Shown: positions 58,801 through 64,000 of the stretch, in pieces
Layout of the letters: every line of letters begins with the position of its first letter
How positions within the stretch are numbered: position 1 is the first letter of the stretch
Assembly: GCA_035079385.1 (NCBI GenBank)
Contig: JAVHKY010000003.1
Location: 17,519,001-17,583,000, forward strand
DNA from: Aspidiotus rigidus
Taxonomy: Eukaryota; Arthropoda; Insecta; Hemiptera; Diaspididae
Direction of reading: 5' to 3'
Length of the DNA: 64,000 nt
Position numbers and translations under genes: made by a program
Notes under the pieces: generated by a model
Told to the model about the DNA's origin: nothing
Database searches by the model: none
The model's input: the letters and a program-made list of their open reading frames with translations, nothing else

Positions 58801-61800
58801 CCTTGTGTAAAGTATCGTGCTCTTTGATACGTTGCTGTATTTTTTCTTCGTCGGTAGGAATCAATTCCATATCTTTAACTTTTCTTTCTGTGTTATCCAG
58901 CCAGTCCAAAAGTGGTACCAATTTATCCTAGAAAATTGAAAAATCACGTTTAAAGATATCGTCGAGACGTTTTAGAATAACTTTTTTGAGAGTGAACCAA
59001 CCAAAAATTCTTTAGCCGCCACCATTGCCTGCTCTAAAGCGTCCATTCGTTGAGCTGCACCTTCGGTCAGATTGTCAAACCTTAGCATCAAATCTTCCAA
59101 CTGGCGTTCAATCGTTTTACGTTCATTGGGATCAGCACCAGCGACAACTTCGTTTCCCATGGCGAAGAGGGAGGACATTGAGTTTTGACGGTCAAGCAGC
59201 ATTTTGTTCAAGAACTGTAAAGGATTTGCAACTTGTAAACAAACATACAAGCAGGTAAGAAAAATACCTAAACGTACATACCTTTTGTTCCTGTAACTGA
59301 GCTTTTACAACCTTGTAATCGGCAGATGGAGGTTTCTGATTAGCGACCAGATCTTCGGTATCCGTGAGCCATTTAGCTAATCCGGCTAAAGCTTCTTGGA
59401 ATTTTCCAGATTGCAATAGGCCGACGTCTAATTTACGGTCTCTTTCATTCAGCTAAAAAAGAAATATAGGTGAACAACCTCCGTATTAATGAGCTTAATT
59501 CGAACTTATAATAATACTACCTTATCTTTCAGCGAGTTCCATTTATCATTCATTTTCTCAAGATCTTTTTCGAGACCCGATGTATTCACTCCGCCCACGG
59601 CCGACTGTATCAATCCTTGACCCATTTTATTAACGCCATCAACAGATTGGGTGAGTGGTTCGATGGTTATTTTTCTGAAATTTTGGAATTCCTCTTGCTG
59701 TGACTTTATTATCTCGACCTCCGAACCAACTGGTTTCAGTCGGGAGAGCTCTTCATTTGCCTACAAACAAGACACTTCACAGTATTATCGGCTCAACGGG
59801 TAAAAGAAATACAACAGAACTTTGGAAATTTACCTGCACAATATCATCCACGACTGAATTATGGTTTTTGTTGAATTCTTGTAACTTTTCAAGCATCGCT
59901 TCCAAGTCGCCTTCTCGATTACGTGCCCTCTCGTCAAGCCGATTTAATTGGCGGATGAGGATTTCCGTCTGTTCGCGGGTCATCGCTGTATCTGCCGAGA
60001 ATCCGGCGTCTACGAGATGCTCGCCCGCTTCCACCGCATTTTGGACATCGTCATTGACGCTGACAATCTAGAAAATCAAATGAACTAGTAACAGTGCCCA
60101 ATAAAGATAGCCCATAACTCAACGAAAAGCATTTTCGACGTACCTTTTTAATGAATTTGATAATATCATCCAACTGGGAACGGACGGTTTTGGAATCACG
60201 ACCAATGGGTTTCATAGAATCTAGTTCTTGATCCAGAGCAGTTAAATTTGCGCTCAGACCTTTAATCTTCTCCTGTTATTTGGAAAAAATTTTATATAAA
60301 CAGTTGACTAAGAATCTGAAAACTTTGTGGAGAAATACTTACGTTATATTGTGCGACAGCTGTAGATGCCGACTGTAGCTGACTACAACGATCGTCCAAT
60401 TTGGCGAGTAGATCATTCAATCTTTCCGTCACGTTGTCGACGTCGTCCAATAGATGTGAGGCGTTTACAACTCCTAGTTCCGCAGCTTCAGCCACTAAAT
60501 CTTTAGCCGTTTGACGTAATGACTGGAGCGGTTTTTTCAACCCTACACCTTCTTCTCTCACATTCTACAGAATATTGATAAGAATTACTAATCCGAAGCA
60601 CCGAACGCGCTGGCGCAACAAAAGATATCCGAAAATTACCTTAATTCTTTCCAGTATTTTAGGATCGCGAGATGCCCCACCGAGAGAATCGTGAGACGCT
60701 AGTTTATCCTCGCATCGTTGAACCGAGTGCGTCAGATCTCTGAGATTTTCGGAGAAATCTGCGAGTCTTCTAGCCGTATCCTCTAACCACTGTGTTCGCT
60801 CTAATAACTCTGTAAATTGAAATCAATCCGTACAATTAAAAGAAGCTAGCAAAAGTCGAGAAGATTACATTTAGAAATTTGCGAACCATTATTCAGTTTA
60901 TCCCATCGAGATTTCATAGCCGCCAATTCTTGTTTCACCAATTCCTTGTCAACGTCGCATGCTGTCACGAAGGTTTCACACAAGGTTCGCAAGTTCTCGA
61001 ATTCACCCGAATGCTTCCAAACATCATTCCGGAACAATGACAACTCTCGAAGCTGTTTCTCCACATCTTTTCGCTTGTACGTGTCTGGCTTCAACGAGTC
61101 CAGTTTATTCTCAGCTTGCGATAACCACGGTATGAACGTTTCCAGAGCTTTATAATACTTTTTACAGTGTTCCTGAAACGAGAATAAAATTGCAAGTATC
61201 TCCATTTTCGGAATACGACGGCAAAACGAAATACATACCCAACACGTCTGGAGGCGGGTCTGTCGATCGACGGCATCTTTGCGCAATTTATCCCATTGCT
61301 GTCGAATTTTGTCAAGATCCTTTTGCAAATTTCGAGTATTAGTTCTATTTTGTTGATTCGATCGCGCTAATAGATCCTCTCCTTTATTCAGTAGCATAAT
61401 AATTTCATGTTCTTTGTTCATGACTTCTTTGTAGATCGGCTACGAAAAATCGAAATAAAAAAAAAAAAAAAAAAATGAATATGGGCGCGTGCATAATTCA
61501 TAAATATGATAATTTGAAATATACCTCATGTTGTTCAAGTTGTTGTTGAAGTACTTCTCGATCAGCAGAAATGAGTAATCTCTCTGGAATAGAATCTAAT
61601 GTATTCCTCAACCATCCTAGAGACTGCGCGCACGTTGATTCGAATTGACGACCATCGCGCAGCAAAGCCTCTATTTCGGCATTTCGATGATCGAGTTTTT
61701 TCTGAAGATTATTGTACTGCCTGTTGACGGCTGACAATTTCCCTTGAATTTCAGCACGCGACGTAGGATCGCTGAGTACCTCGCACAGCTGAACGCCAGA

Positions 61801-64000
61801 GGCTTCCAGATCAGCCAAGAGCGGTCTTTGGCCTTCCAGTTGGCGCTCTAGAGATTGTACTTTTCTCAGTTGGTCTTCTGGCTCCTTGTCCAAGGGAATG
61901 TCGTCCAACTGATCGGAAATATTTTGTAGGGCGTCCTTCAAACGCATGTAGCCAGCGTCAAATTCTCGAGACGAATCTGCAGCCGCTCCCAGACTTTCGG
62001 CCCGTTCATCGAGACGCTGCAGGAGGTCATTCCACTTCTTTTCTACATTGAGTAATTTGGTGGAGATTTTTTGCGCGTCTGCTGATTTACGGTCCGGAAT
62101 ATGGCCTAATATGTTCTCTCCCAAATTGATGAAGTGATCTAATTGAGGTTGTTGAGTACGGAATTCTTCGCGTAGAACTTGAACTTGCTGCACCTGACTC
62201 TGCACCATGCGCGAATCAGAGGAGATGGGGCCTAACACAGTCATCATTCTGTCTTTAGAATTCAACCAGGAGACCAAATTATCGTGAGAGTCGTGAAAAT
62301 CTTTCAAATCTTCCAAAATTTGGATCCTGTGTCGAAATAAAAAACCACTTATAGAAAGAACGTAATACGGATGTGACAAATTATGAATGATTCTTACCTA
62401 TTCTTGCACGCATCATGCAACAATTTCCATTTGTTGACAATATCTTGTAATTCATTTCCGAGTAAATCACATCCGTACGCATTCGGTTTTTTCACTAACA
62501 AATCGTTGATACCGCTTCGAGTGCTCTCTAGAAGAGCTTGTTTCTCGTAAATTTCTTCGAGTATACTCTGTAAAATACTTATGAATTAATTTCAAGCCAA
62601 CACGTACCTCAAAAAATGAGAATATTTTTTTGTAACAATCGCATACCTTGATATTTTTCATCATTTTATCAGATTCAAGTTTGGTTTCAGGAATCGTTTC
62701 TTTCGGTAATATTCTTTGAATCTTCTCTAAGAACTGCGAAAGTAATTTCAGATGATCAAGATGTTTTTTCAATTCGTCTTTGATGGATTCCAACTCTGAT
62801 TGCCTATCCACTAAACGAACACCCAATAAACTGTACCGATTGTTGATTTCATTAAGTTGTTGTTGTACTTCGGATAAGTCTAGGCAAATTAGAACGTGAA
62901 CGCGGTTACACATGGTAGAAATTGTTTCACAGGGTACTCATAAGGACACAAAGTGAATACAAACCGTCAAGTAAGAACCCATCCTGAGAGGACCTCCTAC
63001 TACCGAATCCACTAGAACCACCTGGACTCTGAGTAAGATAGCCCATACCGCGAGACGGCGAAGGAAGGCTGTCTTGAGAGCCACGACGTCCGTTAGTATA
63101 AGTTGGTCGTTTGGTCGGAGATCCTGCGTTGCGTCGTCTGGGCGGAGTTTCTGGCCGATTCAAAGAATCTAAAGCATTACCCAGATCATTAACTTTATCG
63201 ATAGTAGTCGCGTACTCTCGATGATCTTTCATAGGAAGCTGGAACAAAATTACAAATCATTCAATTGAGTGATAATTGACCAAATCGTATGTCACCGCAG
63301 GAGAACATCACAATACCTTGATTTCTTCGATTTGTTTTTTTACGGTTTCCATTTCTACAGCAACCGGTTTTAAATGGTTCATTCTATTCTCCATATTGGT
63401 CAACCATAACAATACTTGGGTCTGCAATTTTTCGTACGCAGTCAGTTGTTCTCGACATAATTTCGAGTTTCGATGTTTTTCATCTAATAGAATATTCAAT
63501 TCTTTCCACAACTGTTCCAAAGCCTGGAAGAAAAACAAAATCATAAGAAATCAAAAGTCGGCGAATTTTCTTTATGACTACAAATTGATTTCATTCTAAC
63601 CTTGATTCGATCACGGAGATTAGCTGTGTCTGTCACGTCCTTGTTGTTAATTAACGTCTTTCCATTCGTCACAACTTGATCTAAAGTATTCTTCGAAGCT
63701 TCCTTCTGAGCTATGAGATCTTCAATTTTATTTGGCGACGCCTCTGGGATAATTTCCAAGGCTTCACCTAACCATCGTTCCAGTTGGGAGGCTTGGTCAT
63801 TGAACAACGCCAGGTTCTGATGAATTTGAGCCAGTAGGTCACCACGTTTAATTGTCTTATCCACAATTTTGTCGTATCTAAAATATAAATTGATCTCACA
63901 GTGGGTCTTTTTATTCCACACACGACTTCAAGAACATCGTTTAGAGTAGAACTCACCTTGAAGTCATATCCCGTAGTTTAGTTTCGATTTTCTTGGCCAA
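34750..64000 (-). CDS. shot: spectraplakin (short stop / MACF1-dystonin type), 3' part of the gene
   Basis: The minus strand carries the end of a giant actin-microtubule cross-linker; the gene continues past 64000. In order from the right: dozens of spectrin-repeat exons (64000-50344), linker exons, EF-hands (49834-49415), a GAS2 microtubule-binding domain (49644-49228), the conserved [16 protein letters not shown] segment (43116-42980), and a Ser/Arg/Gly-rich tail with SxIP motifs for EB1 (42350-34750, TAA/TAG-type stop at 34750-34752). All tail exon phases agree from 42350 to the stop. The actin-binding N-terminus and plakin domain are outside the window. The protein organises microtubules along actin in axons, epithelium and muscle-tendon junctions. 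The gene order and exon set look intact and under constraint despite large transposon insertions in introns. Confidence 0.96.
35066..35119 (-). CDS. shot: spectraplakin tail exon with SHIP motif
   Basis: 54 bases, acceptor CCTTGCAG, donor GTAATT. Translation [21 protein letters not shown] is a third SxIP-type motif in a Ser/Pro-rich context. Phase agrees with the exons on both sides. Confidence 0.75.
35880..35951 (-). CDS. shot: spectraplakin tail exon, poly-Ser
   Basis: 72 bases, acceptor TTCAAG, donor GGTAAAG. Translation [20 protein letters not shown] ending in a Ser run and Gly. Phase 1 in, 2 out, matching both neighbours; likely an optional disordered spacer. Confidence 0.75.
36197..36409 (+). 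mobile_element. LINE 3' fragment (family of 13370-18297)
   Basis: The frame reads [20 protein letters not shown] and later LIHIRS, a LINE C-terminus, and ends in TTGCAAGGCTCGTTAATTG plus poly-A. Highly similar to 15045-15130 plus 18198-18297. In a spectraplakin intron, antisense to the gene. Confidence 0.7.
36552..36830. mobile_element. non-autonomous DNA transposon, CAGGGTGTCTAC ends
   Basis: Perfect 12-bp TIRs CAGGGTGTCTAC / GTAGACACCCTG, flanked by a direct repeat ATCTCA (36546-36551 and 36831-36836). The interior is filled with CATGACTTT words. The CAGGG start fits hAT-like elements, although those make 8-bp duplications and only 6 bases match here. Confidence 0.8.
37041..37100 (-). CDS. 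shot: spectraplakin micro-exon with SSIP motif
   Basis: 60 bases between CATAG and GTAACT. In phase with its neighbours it reads [20 protein letters not shown], giving a second SxIP motif. Its reading phase (1 in, 2 out) fits both 41957-41810 upstream and 35951-35880 downstream. Confidence 0.8.
37583..38653. mobile_element. TIR element of the 28736-29092 family, with a nested element
   Basis: Left end TGTAGCTCAGGTTTCTGTGA and right end (complement) AATAGCCTAGGTTTCTGTGA are inverted. It is three times longer than the copy at 28736, partly because of the nested element at 38076-38492. Limits approximate. Confidence 0.55.
38076..38492. mobile_element. nested MITE with 17-bp TIRs
   Basis: AATCCTCTTTGTTCACG (38076-38092) and its complement (38476-38492). 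Inside is another mirrored pair, ATGGTGCTTAG / CTAAGCACCAT, so it can fold into a longer hairpin. TACGTCAC / GACGTCAC motifs lie just inside both ends. Confidence 0.7.
39042..39408. mobile_element. MITE with 14-bp TIRs and 4-bp target duplication
   Basis: ATAGACCGAGTTAT at 39042-39055 and its complement at 39395-39408, flanked by TACT on both sides (39038-39041, 39409-39412). A second inner mirrored pair around CCATAAGAAAAGCAC. No coding capacity. Confidence 0.8.
39628..39920. mobile_element. non-autonomous hAT element, 8-bp target duplication
   Basis: Starts CAGAGCATTGCAGCC and ends with the inverted GGCTGCAATGCTCTG plus a few bases to CTCTG. An 8-bp direct repeat AGCGCTAT flanks it (39620-39627, 39921-39928), as hAT transposases make. 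Subterminal parts are packed with GGCTTT(T/C)GGCTT words on both strands. Confidence 0.8.
40074..41403. mobile_element. larger non-autonomous hAT element of the same family
   Basis: Starts CAGAGCATTGCAGCCAGCC and ends GGCTGCAATTCTCTG, flanked by the 8-bp direct repeat TTGGTCGC (40066-40073, 41404-41411). Both ends carry AGCCGAAAGC-type subterminal repeats. The 1.3-kb interior has no hAT transposase domain; an ORF at 40737-40414 (-) is just hydrophobic AT-rich sequence. Contains the nested MITE 40798-41202. Confidence 0.85.
40798..41202. mobile_element. MITE nested in the hAT element, 35-bp TIRs
   Basis: GCAATTGAGGAGGTATCTGT and the following AAAAAGGGCCTCCGC are mirrored at 41168-41202 with one mismatch. 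A third copy of GGTAAAAAGGGCCTCCGC lies inside at 41137. Confidence 0.8.
41810..42350 (-). CDS. shot: spectraplakin tail exons, Ser/Arg-rich with SRIP motif
   Basis: Exons 42350-42209, 42137-42036 and 41957-41810 join in phase. They encode [15 protein letters not shown]...[15 protein letters not shown], then a Gly-Ser-Arg repeat ([20 protein letters not shown]), then [24 protein letters not shown] in a basic, Ser-rich context is an SxIP motif for binding EB1 at growing microtubule ends; GSR repeats bind the lattice. Many RxxS sites suggest control by kinases. Confidence 0.9.
42517..42632 (-). CDS. shot: possible alternative spectraplakin tail exon
   Basis: Flanked by a TTATTAG acceptor and a CTCG/GTAAAG donor, and ends in phase 0 as the next exon (42350) needs. 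Its start phase does not fit the end of the 43116-42980 exon, so it would need another exon in between or another acceptor (TTTCTGAG at about 42620, which would open an SR-type frame). Translation: [20 protein letters not shown]. Uncertain. Confidence 0.35.
42980..43116 (-). CDS. shot: spectraplakin exon after GAS2 ([16 protein letters not shown])
   Basis: With the split Gly codon from the GAS2 exon it reads [20 protein letters not shown] followed by MSAFKPK, a segment strongly conserved between fly Shot and vertebrate MACF1/dystonin. 137 bases, ends in phase 0 at a GTTTGT donor. Not visible as the best frame in this stretch because a longer antisense-like ORF overlaps it. Confidence 0.9.
43117..44147. 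other. spectraplakin intron, no gene
   Basis: A/T-rich and purine-rich (43930-44040) intron sequence. ORFs on the minus strand are hydrophobic low-complexity frames. Nothing identified. Confidence 0.4.
44306..46088 (-). pseudogene. minus-strand PLE ORF remnant (RT palm deleted)
   Basis: From 46088: [17 protein letters not shown], then after a 134-base insertion [63 protein letters not shown] and SPHSVLN. At about 45316 it jumps to [17 protein letters not shown], skipping motifs A and B. It then continues through [10 protein letters not shown] to the GIY-YIG domain ([20 protein letters not shown]) and ends SLVKS at 44306. Frame breaks near 45440 and 45316. Not functional. Confidence 0.85.
45861..45981. 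mobile_element. 121-bp insertion in the PLE with 13-bp target duplication
   Basis: TTAGCCAGTGTCT is repeated at 45848-45860 and 45982-45994, and the PLE reading resumes seamlessly after removing one copy plus the insert. On the minus strand the insert begins with CGCTTCGAAACCGGTCGCG. The CGAAACCGGTC word is common at PLE or ribozyme-bearing retroelement ends, so this may be a tiny 5'-truncated copy of another such family. Confidence 0.75.
46088..47385 (+). pseudogene. plus-strand PLE ORF remnant (RT palm to GIY-YIG end)
   Basis: Starts with [15 protein letters not shown] and carries motif A ([14 protein letters not shown]), motif B ([14 protein letters not shown]), motif C (HRYVDDI), [10 protein letters not shown], and the GIY-YIG domain ([20 protein letters not shown]), ending SLVKS. 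Breaks: a small deletion at about 46505 and a deletion at about 46722 that removes the [10 protein letters not shown]...DAFQKK region of the sister copy. Almost identical to the minus copy where they overlap. Confidence 0.85.
47542..49227. other. spectraplakin intron, no gene
   Basis: AT-rich sequence with poly-A runs (47727-47744). No exon, repeat or gene recognised. Confidence 0.4.
49228..49345 (-). CDS. shot: spectraplakin exon: second half of GAS2
   Basis: Reads [20 protein letters not shown] then [19 protein letters not shown], the conserved end of GAS2 that binds the microtubule lattice. It is too short to stand out as an ORF. Acceptor TTACAG, donor GTACGTG; phase 0 in, phase 1 out, fitting the exon at 43116-42980 about 6.1 kb downstream. 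Confidence 0.93.
49415..49644 (-). CDS. shot: spectraplakin exon: EF-hand 2 and first half of GAS2
   Basis: 230 bases in phase with EF-hand 1. The loop [13 protein letters not shown] is EF-hand 2. After [20 protein letters not shown] come [14 protein letters not shown], the N-terminal half of the GAS2 domain with its cysteine pair. The donor GTACGT follows directly after the Arg codon; the frame beyond it is intron. Confidence 0.95.
49717..50269 (-). CDS. shot: spectraplakin exons leading into and including EF-hand 1
   Basis: Exons 50269-50225, 50154-49914 and 49834-49717 join in phase. The middle exon gives the conserved pre-EF segment ([20 protein letters not shown] ... SWDDWRKR), and the last gives [20 protein letters not shown] followed by DGLVPREDF, a canonical EF-hand loop with Asp/Asn/Asp at positions 1, 3 and 5. 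The EF-hands bind calcium and, in relatives, regulate the adjoining GAS2 domain. Confidence 0.93.
50344..55317 (-). CDS. shot: spectraplakin exons: spectrin-repeat rod, downstream block
   Basis: Exons (right to left): 55317-55120, 55046-54783, 54712-54277, 54203-53953, 53871-53671, 53602-53448, 53252-52767, 52685-52116, 52045-51662, 51592-51433, 51343-51146, 51065-50931, 50862-50700, 50621-50344. Translations show repeated spectrin signatures such as [50 protein letters not shown] and [14 protein letters not shown]. The last exon ([16 protein letters not shown]) leads toward the EF-hand module. Introns are mostly 50-110 bases, so the block is compact; the only large intron is 55318-57853, filled by a LINE. 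Confidence 0.9.
55365..57852 (+). mobile_element. 5'-truncated RTE-like LINE with ATCA-type tail
   Basis: Antisense to spectraplakin and filling its intron 55318-57853. It holds the end of an AP endonuclease and a full RT (see next entry). The 3' end is a short tandem tail (AATC)n at about 57825-57852 rather than poly-A, typical of RTE elements. The tail runs to the splice donor of the exon at 58026-57854. Confidence 0.88.
55380..57704 (+). pseudogene. LINE endonuclease-RT ORF, one in-frame stop
   Basis: The first part shows [33 protein letters not shown] and NSDHRLL, the last motifs of an APE-type endonuclease; its N-terminus is lost. A TAA at 56019-56021 interrupts the frame, which then continues in the same phase. 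[23 protein letters not shown]-like ([10 protein letters not shown]), [53 protein letters not shown], then LGAVITQDG, and the post-[17 protein letters not shown] segment. Closest in style to RTE/BovB polymerases. Apart from the stop and the 5' truncation it is well preserved. Confidence 0.88.
57854..64000 (-). CDS. shot: spectraplakin exons: spectrin-repeat rod, upstream block
   Basis: Exons read by eye from GT/AG signals (right to left): 64000-63957 (cut), 63877-63601, 63523-63317, 63238-62965, 62879-62647, 62567-62398, 62326-61525, 61440-61239, 61172-60887, 60809-60640, 60564-60343, 60272-60144, 60067-59834, 59760-59521, 59452-59282, 59214-59002, 58927-58487, 58414-58096, 58026-57854. They encode helical spectrin repeats with the usual Trp and Leu heptads ([46 protein letters not shown]). 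Many exons are multiples of three. The rod acts as a long flexible spacer. Boundaries may be off by a few bases; alternative exons are likely. Confidence 0.88.
62965..63238 (-). CDS. shot: spectraplakin Ser/Arg/Pro-rich insert exon
   Basis: Unlike its neighbours this exon is not purely spectrin-like. After a short helical start ([20 protein letters not shown]) it is rich in Pro, Arg, Ser and Gly: [18 protein letters not shown], then [14 protein letters not shown] and [13 protein letters not shown]. This disordered, basic segment with RRxS sites looks like a phosphorylation-controlled hinge within the rod and may be alternatively spliced (274 bases, not a multiple of three). Confidence 0.8.

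Overview
The window is AT-rich animal nuclear DNA with spliced genes, short introns and a heavy transposon load. The spectraplakin gene (arthropod short stop / vertebrate MACF1-dystonin type), the Penelope-like and RTE-like retroelements and a degenerate array based on the arthropod telomere unit CCTAA point to an arthropod, most likely an insect. I cannot place it more closely from sequence alone.

Layout. 1-9 kb holds small genes: the end of an unrecognised plus-strand ORF (1-471), a two-exon gene for a small secreted protein (3030-3485), a single-exon minus-strand gene for a secreted DUF29-domain protein (6137-6703), a minus-strand secreted Ig-like gene broken by one frameshift (7142-7853), and a three-exon minus-strand gene of unknown function (8203-8846). 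From 12.7 to 23.4 kb a plus-strand CRAL-TRIO (alpha-tocopherol-transfer-protein-like) gene can be rebuilt from seven phase-consistent exons. Its large introns hold an I-like LINE, a Penelope-like element (PLE) nested in that LINE with a 12-bp target duplication, and a second LINE fragment. 24.3-26.1 kb is a telomere-like array. 26-34.7 kb is repeats only: an R1-like relic, a TTTA microsatellite of about 270 bp, a small TIR element and a 3.2-kb foldback element. From 34.75 kb to the right edge the minus strand carries the 3' part of the spectraplakin gene: dozens of spectrin-repeat exons, two EF-hands, a GAS2 domain split over two exons, and a Ser/Arg-rich tail with SxIP motifs that ends at 34750. 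Its introns contain a head-to-head pair of PLE fragments (44.1-47.5 kb), an RTE-like LINE whose tail touches a splice donor (55.4-57.85 kb), and several non-autonomous DNA transposons with clear target duplications.

Most notable: (1) DUF29 is a domain known to me essentially from cyanobacteria and other bacteria; here it sits in an apparently intact eukaryotic gene with a new N-terminal signal peptide and N-glycosylation sites, a strong horizontal-transfer candidate; (2) PLE termini carrying hammerhead-like sequence boxes; (3) a PLE locus where two inverted copies have complementary deletions; (4) a foldback element with arms built of tandem ~150-bp units; (5) the degenerate telomere-like array.

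The spectraplakin links actin, microtubules and EB1 at plus ends; the CRAL-TRIO protein would carry a lipophilic ligand in the cytosol. The neighbouring genes show no shared pathway, as expected for an animal genome. Exon limits were set by eye from GT/AG signals and reading phase; transcripts would be needed to fix them.
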